5,348 nt of DNA, from NCBI GenBank assembly GCA_021129875.1, contig JAJOKK010000138.1, forward strand, positions 1 through 5,348. Direction: 5' to 3'. Positions 1 through 5,305 of this stretch are shown here, piece by piece (positions within the stretch are counted from its first letter, which is position 1; each line of letters opens with the position of its first letter). The stretch is from Candidatus Bipolaricaulota bacterium (GTDB lineage: Bacteria; Bipolaricaulota; Bipolaricaulia; UBA7950; UBA9294). Under the pieces are notes generated by a model. That model was not told where the DNA came from and searched no databases. It was given only the letters and a program-made list of their open reading frames with translations. A program made the position numbers and the translations under genes.

Positions 1-182
1 CACCCCCCGAGACGGTGAAAGCTTCTGTTCTGCAAGGAGAAGCGGGTTATGCAACAGCCTGCCATGGGCGTCTCAAAGTCATTGGAAATTCGCTGGTTGC
101 GATCTTACTGAAACCGAACGAAAATCTGTTCATCTTTATGGGGCCGCTGCATCCGATGAGGTATGCCGGTATGATGCTTTGA
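1..182 (+). CDS. C-terminal end of an unrecognised protein (5' end outside window)
   Basis: A reading frame is open from the left edge (first complete codon at base 3) through 59 codons to a TGA at 180-182. The peptide has a beta-like hydrophobic segment (GNSLVAILLKP, then LFIFMGPLHPM) and ends in YAGMML. The composition looks like real protein: mixed, with hydrophobic runs and a Gly-Pro turn. The stop lies 13 bases before the GTG start of the next gene, and that gene's ribosome binding site falls in the gap, which is typical of a co-transcribed pair. I do not recognise the family and the visible part carries no catalytic motif, so no function is assigned. It could be a chance open frame, but the operon-like spacing argues against that. 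Confidence 0.6.
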   Translation, partial: PPETVKASVLQGEAGYATACHGRLKVIGNSLVAILLKPNENLFIFMGPLHPMRYAGMML

Positions 183-183
183 T

Positions 184-190
184 AGGAGGG
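184..190 (+). promoter_or_regulatory. Ribosome binding site fixing the GTG start at 196
   Basis: AGGAGGG lies 5 bases upstream of GTG at 196-198. No ATG nearby is in frame, so this strong Shine-Dalgarno match decides the start. Confidence 0.8.
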
Positions 191-195
191 GAAGA

Positions 196-921
196 GTGGA
201 TAAGACCGACTTGCGAGAACTTGTCTTCGAGGTTCTGCGTAGCGAATCGCAGACGCATCTGAACTCCATTATATACCAGGTAGGACAACTGGCTGAGGAC
301 TACCAGCGGCACGATGCCCTGAAGATTCACGAGATTGTCTGGGAACTCCTTGTGCAAGGGGTGCTCGCTCCGGGGAAGAACTCGCTTAACCTAAATCTCC
401 CTTTTGTCCACGTGACCGAATACGGTGAGGAGTGCCTTGAGACTGATGCAATCTTGGTTCGCGATCCAGATCGGTACCTGCGCCACCTGAACAAGACCGT
501 CGATGCACCGATCGATGAGACCGTGCTCGCCTACGTCCGCGAGGGGCAGCTCGCCTTCCTTGCGGGGCGCTACCTGAGCACGGTCGTCCTCTTGTCGCTT
601 GCCGCGGAACAGTCTTTCGCGCTGATTGCCGATGCGCTTCCCGGTAACTTTTCCGGGGCGGGACGCTGTACACTGTCTTGTTTCACCGCGCTGAAGGAGC
701 ACCTTGCAACGCTATCGCTCACTGATGATCTGCGCCGGGAGTTCTCTCTGAGCCTGGACGGACTGTATGCGTTGATCGGCTACAGCCGCGATGAACAGGG
801 ACGGATAGCTGTTGCACGGGCCGATCGCACCACTGCCCAGGCACTTCTCCTCCTCTTCCCTGGGCAGTGCCGAGCGGTCCACCGTCTGATCGAGCGACTC
901 TCCGCTCACCAAGCTCTGTAG
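196..921 (+). CDS. Conserved-looking protein: winged-helix-like N-terminus plus degenerate HEPN-like helical C-terminus
   Basis: This 241-residue soluble protein has no signal peptide or membrane segment. Residues 1-85 look like a small helical or winged-helix unit, with WELLVQGVLAPG (49-60) followed by LPFVHVTEYG (68-77). I associate this block with uncharacterised bacterial proteins that carry a C-terminal HEPN-like helical domain. Residues 105-238 are largely helical (YLSTVVLLSLAAEQSFALI at 126-144 and a C-terminal helix to 236). HEPN proteins usually carry an R-x4-6-H motif, often as RNxxGH. Here the equivalent stretch reads R198-D-E-Q-G-R203, so the histidine position is Arg and the Asn is Asp. 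If the relationship is right, the protein is probably not an active RNase and may act in binding or as a partner. The start is GTG with AGGAGGG 5 bases upstream. It follows the preceding partial gene by 13 bases, which suggests an operon. Family placement is from memory of motifs, not from a search. Confidence 0.75.
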   Translation: MDKTDLRELVFEVLRSESQTHLNSIIYQVGQLAEDYQRHDALKIHEIVWELLVQGVLAPGKNSLNLNLPFVHVTEYGEECLETDAILVRDPDRYLRHLNKTVDAPIDETVLAYVREGQLAFLAGRYLSTVVLLSLAAEQSFALIADALPGNFSGAGRCTLSCFTALKEHLATLSLTDDLRREFSLSLDGLYALIGYSRDEQGRIAVARADRTTAQALLLLFPGQCRAVHRLIERLSAHQAL

Positions 922-1041
922 AGATTAGAATCGCGTGGGTGCGGGCGCTGAGGCAGATGCTTGCGAGATCGGCGAGTCAACTCACTCAATCGATCCGCAG
1001 ACCGGCCATACCTCTACGTTGCGGTCTACGACGCAAACGCA

Positions 1042-1070
1042 GTGAAATCCGTCTTCCATCTACTTATAAT
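1042..1070 (+). promoter_or_regulatory. Candidate sigma70-type promoter for the Nudix gene
   Basis: A perfect TATAAT at 1065-1070 is preceded, after a 17-base spacer, by GTGAAA at 1042-1047 (four of six matches to TTGACA). Transcription would start near 1077. The leader would then be only about 13 bases, almost entirely Shine-Dalgarno sequence. That is short but workable, and it argues for the 1090 translation start over any upstream one. The assignment rests on consensus matching only. Confidence 0.5.
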
Positions 1071-1073
1071 GTC

Positions 1074-1083
1074 GGAGGGAGGG
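1074..1083 (+). promoter_or_regulatory. Ribosome binding site fixing the ATG start at 1090
   Basis: GGAGGGAGGG ends 6 bases before ATG 1090-1092. The frame is open further upstream to a TTG at 961, but no comparable site precedes that codon. This site therefore sets the Nudix start. Confidence 0.8.
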
Positions 1084-1089
1084 AAAGCA

Positions 1090-1752
1090 ATGCGCCACTA
1101 TATCGAGACGGACGGCAGGATCTACCTCGTCGAGCGAGACGGGCTGCTCGACCTGCCACATAGAGGCGCGGCGCCGTTCTCCGTGAAGGAGATCTCCTTG
1201 CTTGCCACGAGCGAACCGGTCACTTTTTGTGCTCCTCAACTGCCACGGCACCCGCACGATTGGCTGGGGAAGGATGAGATCGCCTCACTCCCCGGTGTTG
1301 CACCGCTGGTGCGTGAAGCAATACATGCCACGATGCCGCGGGTTGTTGCGGAGGGGGCCTGTCTTAAACACGGGCAGATTCTCCTGGTGAAGGGAAGCCG
1401 CGGCCTTACCAAGGGAAGGTGGTCGCTTCCGGGCGGGTTCATCCGCTTTGGGGAGAACCCGCAAGAGGGGCTCCTGCGGGAGATCAGAGAGGAACTCGGG
1501 GTTGCAGGGGAAATCGGATCACTTCTCAATGTCAAAGGAAGATTGGGACGTAGGAGCCACCTCCACTGGGTCATGTTCTTCTACCATGTCACGCTGGACG
1601 GGGAGGTCCGGCCGGACCCGGATGAGATCGCAGAAGCACGGTATTTTCCACTGGCCGAAGCACGCGAACTCGTGGCGGATTACCTGCTCAGCGAGGTGAT
1701 CGGTTCTGTCATGCCTTCTTCTACAGAAGGTCCATGCCGATCCGAAAAGTGA
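1090..1752 (+). CDS. Nudix hydrolase with a distinct ~85-residue N-terminal region
   Basis: The product is a 220-residue cytosolic enzyme predicted to hydrolyse a nucleoside diphosphate linked to another group, in a metal-dependent reaction. The Nudix box is complete and matches G-x5-E-x7-REUxEExGU exactly: G116, E122, then R130-E-I-R-E-E-L-G-V138. The metal-binding Glu side chains are E134 and E135, with E131 just before. It is preceded by WSLPGG (111-116), typical of the fold, and the domain runs from about 84 to 205. Residues 1-83 are not part of a Nudix fold. They lack the four-cysteine zinc ribbon of NudC-type NADH pyrophosphatases, so I cannot name the substrate; ADP-ribose-type or oxidised nucleotides are possible. 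The ATG at 1090 has a strong ribosome binding site and its own promoter candidate, and a 168-base gap separates it from the upstream gene. The last 10 codons overlap the 3' end of the convergent gene. Confidence 0.9.
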   Translation: MRHYIETDGRIYLVERDGLLDLPHRGAAPFSVKEISLLATSEPVTFCAPQLPRHPHDWLGKDEIASLPGVAPLVREAIHATMPRVVAEGACLKHGQILLVKGSRGLTKGRWSLPGGFIRFGENPQEGLLREIREELGVAGEIGSLLNVKGRLGRRSHLHWVMFFYHVTLDGEVRPDPDEIAEARYFPLAEARELVADYLLSEVIGSVMPSSTEGPCRSEK

Positions 1753-2848
1753 TGTCCTTGCGCAACTCCAAAAACCACGGCCGGTGAGCGAACCGCATAC
1801 CCAAAGCAACATAAGCTCCCTCGACCGGCGTCAACATGAGATCAATGGCGAGGTCATGCTTATCGGTCGGAAGACCGCCCCGTGTTTCACGGGAGAAGGA
1901 GTGGAGGGCCGAAAGGCTGACTATGTCACTGATGATGTAGTCGTAAGCGGCCGTGATGCGAATCTGGTGCGTAGCGAGAAAATCGTACGCCCCGGAGAAG
2001 GAACCGCTGATGAGAAGCTGTGCCTGCGGAGTGGTGATCAGCGCGTAGTTAAAGACTGCGGTCGCCAGGATGTCATTGCGTCCCTTCATCGGATCTAGGA
2101 TTTCATACCCGATTCCGACACTAACGTTCCCTCCGCAAAAGCGCGGGTGCCTATCATCTTCGATAATCCTGGCCATCTCATAGATGTTAAGGGCATCGAG
2201 CCCGCCAATCCTGACCAACCCTGACCCCTCGATGATCTGCCGCAACACTGTTAAGAGGTCGGCGAGCGTTTCGTAGGTGTCGATGTTGTCGATTTCATGG
2301 GCGATCGACAGCAGATCGATCCTCGCCAGATGCTCGGAGATAGCTTCCTGCTCTAGCAGATGCGCATTGATCTTCAGCGCCTTGGCAAGGGGGGTGACAT
2401 CGGTGAACCGTCCGTACCCTATACCAAGCCTTACGAACAGCCCGATCGTTTCATACGCCGAAGAGGTCTTTGCTCTCACTCCGGCGACCCCAAAATGCGG
2501 GGCGCCCGCGGCGAAGTAACGTTTGAGGTCCCCCTCGGCGATGACCGAGAAGGAAGAGAGGGCAACCGTCGAAATTCTCATATCGGTCGTTACTGCGATG
2601 TTGAACCCGAAGTCAGGAGAATCGAAACGACGGGTGAAGTCGATGAACAGTTCCCCTTCGTCGATATCCCGCCCTCTCAGGCCATAGGGGTCGTTGTGAT
2701 AGCGATAAGCAAAATTGATCCTCAAATCCGAGATATCAGTGCGATGCGATATGTACTCGCAAAGAGGGATTGTCACTGCAGTCATCCCCGCCAACGCAAG
2801 CAGAAGGATGACGAAGAAGAGGTATCGTTTCACGTTGCGCACCATCAT
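1721..2848 (-). CDS. Exported beta-strand-rich protein with a central helical block, possibly an outer-membrane barrel
   Basis: The 375-residue product starts with basic residues (R4, K7, R8), then a hydrophobic stretch at about 9-29, fitting a signal peptide or anchor. C30 follows I-P-L, which is not a good lipobox, so I do not call a lipoprotein. Residues 40-148 and 240-375 alternate polar and hydrophobic residues in strand-like segments with aromatic ends (for example DLRINFAYRY at 41-50, GNVSVGIGYEI at 240-250, AYVALGMRFA at 345-354). The chain ends in a strand-like FRIGMDLL. Residues 150-232 are instead helical and charged (ALKINAHLLEQEAISEHLAR and on), as an insert between the two beta blocks. 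I do not recognise the family; an outer-membrane or periplasmic beta protein is the best inference. The start is the first of two adjacent ATGs, with GGAGGTGA at 2861-2854 and 8 bases from GGAGG to the ATG. Its 3' end overlaps the Nudix gene. Confidence 0.85.
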   Translation of the reverse strand: MMVRNVKRYLFFVILLLALAGMTAVTIPLCEYISHRTDISDLRINFAYRYHNDPYGLRGRDIDEGELFIDFTRRFDSPDFGFNIAVTTDMRISTVALSSFSVIAEGDLKRYFAAGAPHFGVAGVRAKTSSAYETIGLFVRLGIGYGRFTDVTPLAKALKINAHLLEQEAISEHLARIDLLSIAHEIDNIDTYETLADLLTVLRQIIEGSGLVRIGGLDALNIYEMARIIEDDRHPRFCGGNVSVGIGYEILDPMKGRNDILATAVFNYALITTPQAQLLISGSFSGAYDFLATHQIRITAAYDYIISDIVSLSALHSFSRETRGGLPTDKHDLAIDLMLTPVEGAYVALGMRFAHRPWFLELRKDITFRIGMDLL

Positions 2849-2853
2849 TCACC

Positions 2854-2861
2854 TCACCTCC
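2854..2861 (-). promoter_or_regulatory. Ribosome binding site of the exported protein gene
   Basis: On the minus strand GGAGGTGA precedes ATG 2848-2846, with 8 bases between GGAGG and the start. A second ATG follows at once (2845-2843), and the same site could serve either. Confidence 0.75.
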
Positions 2862-3063
2862 AGACGATACACTGTTGTACGCGAGCGTTCAACCAAATTC
2901 TTCTCTTAAGCGAGTGAGCAATGTCCACCTCTTACGTACAGGGGCATAGGTTGTTGAATGTTCTACGTTCGAGGGGCGAAATCAGTCCGTTCCGGTGAAC
3001 TTCGAACCTTTGAGGCAGGCATCGAATCGAGAGGTCTCAGAATTCTTCGACCATCTAGAGGCC
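2862..3063. other. Intergenic region between the CoA-transferase operon and the exported protein gene
   Basis: This non-coding gap separates two genes on the same strand. It is long enough for a terminator of the upstream operon and a promoter for the downstream gene. I see no hairpin followed by a T-run on the minus strand. A TTGAAC/TATCGT pair lies here with 17-base spacing (2892-2887 and 2869-2864, minus strand), but it would start transcription inside the ribosome binding site, so I do not call it. The only structured element is an inverted repeat at the ctfB end of the gap, listed separately. Confidence 0.5.
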
Positions 3064-3080
3064 TTACCGAAGAACAGACC
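3033..3080. repeat. Inverted repeat spanning the stop codon of CoA-transferase subunit B
   Basis: TTCTTCG at 3043-3049 is perfectly complementary to CGAAGAA at 3068-3074, with an 18-base loop. An outer pair, GGTCT at 3033-3037 and AGACC at 3076-3080, can extend the stem across an internal loop of 5 and 1 bases. The TAA stop (3066-3064) lies in the loop. No T-run follows on the minus strand, so this is not a standard intrinsic terminator. It might protect the mRNA 3' end or help termination, or it may be chance. Confidence 0.35.
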
Positions 3081-3717
3081 CGGCGAACCGTAGCCTTGCC
3101 GTTGTCTTCTCCTCGATCTCCTCCATGGTGACGCCGGAACGCAGTTCCTGAACTAATAAGCCCTCTGGGGCGACCTTGATCACCCCTAGGTCGGTGACGA
3201 TCAGATCCACGACCCCTGCGCCGGTGAGCAGCAAGGTGCAGTCTTCAACGATCTTCGGCCTGCCGTCCTTGGTCGTGTGCATCATCGCCACGATCACCAG
3301 ACGCGCCCCGGTGACAAGGTCCATTGCTCCGCCCATCCCCGGCCCTCTCCTGCCGGGAACCGTCCAGTTGGCCAGGTTACCGTGCGTATCCACTTGCAGG
3401 GCGCCAAGGACTGTTACATCCAGGTGCCCGCCACGGATGATTGCGAACGATACGGCGCTGTCGAAGAACGCCCCGCCGGGGAGGATGGTGACGAACTGTC
3501 CGCCGGCGTTGATGATCTCCGGATCCTCGGCCCCTGCCTGCGGCGACGGGCCTATTCCGACGAACCCGTTCTCTGAGTGGAAGGTCACATTGACTCCGGC
3601 AGGGAGAAAATCGGCGACCATCGTCGGTATCCCAATCCCCAGATTCACAAGGTCTCCATCATGCAGTTCCTGCGCCACCCGGCGGGCTATGTACTCTCTC
3701 GATGTCGTCTTATCCAT
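3064..3717 (-). CDS. atoA: Acetoacetate-type CoA-transferase, subunit B (beta)
   Basis: The 217-residue product is the catalytic subunit of a family I 3-oxoacid CoA-transferase (AtoA/CtfB/ScoB type), cytosolic and working as a complex with subunit A. The family signature FHSENGFVG is intact at 46-54. E49 is the glutamate that family members use to form the covalent glutamyl-CoA thioester. Other family-typical stretches are NLGIGIPT (25-32), GGHLDVTVLGALQVD (96-110) and GMGGAMDLV (127-135). Length is normal for the subunit. The start is taken as ATG 3717-3715 rather than the GTG three bases earlier. The ATG overlaps the TGA of subunit A by one base (TGATG), and GGAGGG at 3726-3721 has workable spacing to it but directly abuts the GTG. 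Translation is therefore probably coupled to subunit A. Next to kce, the expected reaction is acetoacetate plus butyryl-CoA to acetoacetyl-CoA plus butyrate. Acetate or another acyl donor is equally possible from sequence alone. Confidence 0.93.
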   Translation of the reverse strand: MDKTTSREYIARRVAQELHDGDLVNLGIGIPTMVADFLPAGVNVTFHSENGFVGIGPSPQAGAEDPEIINAGGQFVTILPGGAFFDSAVSFAIIRGGHLDVTVLGALQVDTHGNLANWTVPGRRGPGMGGAMDLVTGARLVIVAMMHTTKDGRPKIVEDCTLLLTGAGVVDLIVTDLGVIKVAPEGLLVQELRSGVTMEEIEEKTTARLRFAGSVLR

Positions 3718-4376
3718 CACCCCTCCTCGCTGTCGCAGACGATGATGTCGACGAAAATACCAGGGGTCATCACCCGATTGGGATCGATTTCCCCTATCGG
3801 CACCAATTCTTCCACCTCCGCGATCACCAGGTCGGCGGCGAGAGCCATCAGCGGGTTGATATTCCGCGCTGCCCCGTGATAGACAAGGTTGCCCGCGTGG
3901 TCTCCGACCGCCGCTTTGATCAGGGCGACATCGGCGCGCAACGGCTCTTCCAGCAGATACCGGCGTCCATTCGCCTCGATTATCCTCTTCCCCTCTTCAA
4001 CCGCAGTCCCCAATCCGGTGGAGATGAGCACCCCGCCCAGCCCGACCCCGCCGGCCCTGATCCGCTCAACGAGTGTACCTTGCGGCACAAGCTCCAGCTC
4101 GATCTTCCCCGCGGTGACCAGCCCCTCCATATCCGGGTTCGTCCCAATGTGCGACAGGATCGCCCGCTCGATCAGTCCGGCCGATACCAGATTGCCGATA
4201 CCCTGGTCAGGATAGTCGGCGGCACAGGCGATAACAGTCAACCGGTCACTTTTCTGCATAGCGATAGCCTTGAGCAGCCGCTGCGGCGCTCCGACCACAA
4301 GGAACCCCCCGATCATCACGGTAGAGTTCGGCTTCACCTGCTGCGCCGCCTCTGCTATGTTCATCAATCTGCTCAA
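3717..4376 (-). CDS. atoD: Acetoacetate-type CoA-transferase, subunit A (alpha)
   Basis: The 219-residue partner subunit (AtoD/CtfA/ScoA type) pairs with the SENG-bearing subunit encoded directly downstream. The N-terminal glycine signature appears as VMIGGFLVVGAP (20-31), close to the family pattern of three hydrophobic residues, GGF, x3, G, x, P. ELVPQGTLVERIRAGG (95-110) and TPGIFVDIIV (204-213) are also family-typical. Length is normal. The start is TTG at 4376-4374: AAAGGAGGG at 4389-4381 leaves a 4-5 base gap to it. The first in-frame ATG is 12 bases further in and too far from that site. The gene follows kce after 62 bases on the same strand with no promoter or terminator that I can see, and its TGA overlaps the start of subunit B. 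The trio is most simply one operon. The symbols ctfA and scoA are used for the same family; the acyl-CoA donor cannot be read from the sequence. Confidence 0.93.
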   Translation of the reverse strand: MSRLMNIAEAAQQVKPNSTVMIGGFLVVGAPQRLLKAIAMQKSDRLTVIACAADYPDQGIGNLVSAGLIERAILSHIGTNPDMEGLVTAGKIELELVPQGTLVERIRAGGVGLGGVLISTGLGTAVEEGKRIIEANGRRYLLEEPLRADVALIKAAVGDHAGNLVYHGAARNINPLMALAADLVIAEVEELVPIGEIDPNRVMTPGIFVDIIVCDSEEG

Positions 4377-4380
4377 TCCG

Positions 4381-4389
4381 CCCTCCTTT
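4381..4389 (-). promoter_or_regulatory. Ribosome binding site deciding the TTG start of CoA-transferase subunit A
   Basis: AAAGGAGGG on the minus strand lies 4 bases before TTG at 4376-4374. The nearest in-frame ATG (4364) would be about 16 bases away, so the rare TTG start is preferred. Confidence 0.75.
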
Positions 4390-4438
4390 GCCCGCCAAAG
4401 AGTCGCAATTTAGAAGTTGTGGGTCAAACTATAAAGGT

Positions 4439-5305
4439 TCAATGCCCGCAGCTTATTCCGAGGATCTGCCGTGCCTCGTCCGGGGTGGCGATCTCCCGTC
4501 CCAGCTCCTGCGCAATCCGCACAACCCGCTCGACCAGCTGGGCGTTGCTCTTGGCGAGAACCCCCTTTGTGTAGTATATGTTATCCTCGAACCCGACCCG
4601 CACATGGCCGCCAAGGACGATCGCGGTAGTGGCGAGTGGAAGCTGATGCCTGCCGATCCCTGCCACCTGCCAGGTCGAGCCCGTGGGGATCATCCCTACC
4701 ATGTGCAGAAGGTTCGCCACCGTTCCCGCAACCCCGCCGGGGACACCCATCACAAAGTCGAAGTGGAGCGGCTTTGCAAGCAGCCCCTTCTTTACCAGAC
4801 GCAGGGCGGTGGTGATCATCCCTACATCGAATATCTCTATCTCTGGTTTTATCCTGCTCTCTTTCATCGCAGTGGCGAACCGTTCGATGACCGATTGCGG
4901 ATTCAGGAAGACACCGTCTCCGAAGTTGACCGTGCCGGTGGTGAGCGTAGCCATCTCCGGTTTCAACGCCAGTGGAGCGCTCCGCTCTTCCGGAGACATC
5001 CCCACCGCCCCGCCGATCGACAGCTGGACGATCATATTGCAGCGATCTTCGATCTCCTCGATGATCCGCCGGTAGATCTTTGCATCCTGTGTCGACTCTC
5101 CCGCCTTATCCCGCGCGTGCACGTGCGCAATCGCCGCTCCGGCCCGAAAGGCTTCGCAAGCTGCATCGGCAATCTCCTCTGGAGAGAGCGGTAGATTGGG
5201 GTTATCGGCTCTGCTCATCTCCGCCCCGGTGAGGGCAACGGTTATGACCAGCTTGTTTGTTGGGTTTGTAGGGTTCGTAGAGTTCGTAGAGTTCGTTGGG
5301 TTCAT
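4439..5305 (-). CDS. kce: 3-keto-5-aminohexanoate cleavage enzyme (BKACE / former DUF849 family)
   Basis: The 288-residue cytosolic TIM-barrel enzyme is predicted to convert 3-keto-5-aminohexanoate plus acetyl-CoA into L-3-aminobutyryl-CoA plus acetoacetate, a central step of lysine fermentation. Family features are all present: ALTGAE (24-29), NPNLPLSPEEIA (35-46), the zinc-binding pair in HVH (H61, H63), LSIGGAVG (95-102), LALKPEMATL (112-121), NFGD (127-130), VPGGVAG (188-194), VAGIGRHQLP (214-223) and HVRVGFEDN (234-242), where E240 is the expected third zinc ligand. These resemble the Candidatus Cloacamonas enzyme as I remember it. The BKACE family has other beta-keto acid substrates, so specificity is inferred from the neighbouring CoA-transferase genes. 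Oddity: residues 1-17 are a Thr-Asn-Pro/Ser tail encoded by a 9-bp tandem repeat, while the conserved fold begins at about K18. ATG 5305 has no visible ribosome binding site, and the frame stays open through the repeat to the window edge. The true start could lie further upstream. Confidence 0.92.
   Translation of the reverse strand: MNPTNSTNSTNPTNPTNKLVITVALTGAEMSRADNPNLPLSPEEIADAACEAFRAGAAIAHVHARDKAGESTQDAKIYRRIIEEIEDRCNMIVQLSIGGAVGMSPEERSAPLALKPEMATLTTGTVNFGDGVFLNPQSVIERFATAMKESRIKPEIEIFDVGMITTALRLVKKGLLAKPLHFDFVMGVPGGVAGTVANLLHMVGMIPTGSTWQVAGIGRHQLPLATTAIVLGGHVRVGFEDNIYYTKGVLAKSNAQLVERVVRIAQELGREIATPDEARQILGISCGH

Noticed and set aside
961..1089. N-terminal extension of the Nudix protein from TTG 961
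   Set aside because: There is no ribosome binding site before 961, the extension has no recognisable domain character, and a promoter plus strong ribosome binding site lie just before ATG 1090.
2749..2769. Lipobox at C30 of the exported protein
   Set aside because: The residues before the cysteine are I-P-L, lacking the small residue normally needed at -1.
2864..2892. Promoter-like pair TTGAAC and TATCGT, 17 bases apart, on the minus strand before the exported protein gene
   Set aside because: Transcription would begin around 2857, inside the GGAGGTGA ribosome binding site, which would be cut off. Each box matches consensus at only four of six bases.
2360..2917. Plus-strand open frame of 185 codons opposite the exported protein gene
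   Set aside because: It is a shadow of the 375-residue minus-strand gene, which has a signal-like start and a strong ribosome binding site. The plus frame has neither.
3001..3012. GGTTCGAA (minus strand), resembling a tRNA T-loop
   Set aside because: The flanking bases do not form a T-stem, and there is no acceptor stem or anticodon arm on either strand.
4377..4438. Internal promoter (TATAGT or TTGACC) between kce and CoA-transferase subunit A
   Set aside because: Neither box has a partner at proper spacing. The short gap and shared strand fit co-transcription better.
3702..4574. Long open frame on the plus strand (290 codons) opposite CoA-transferase subunit A
   Set aside because: It is antisense to a gene with intact family signatures; its composition is Arg/Pro/Asp-heavy and shadow-like.
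4388..5194. Long open frame on the plus strand (268 codons) opposite kce
   Set aside because: It lies antisense to a clearly conserved enzyme. Its protein is rich in Arg, Pro and His, as expected from a GC-rich shadow frame, and it has no family motif.
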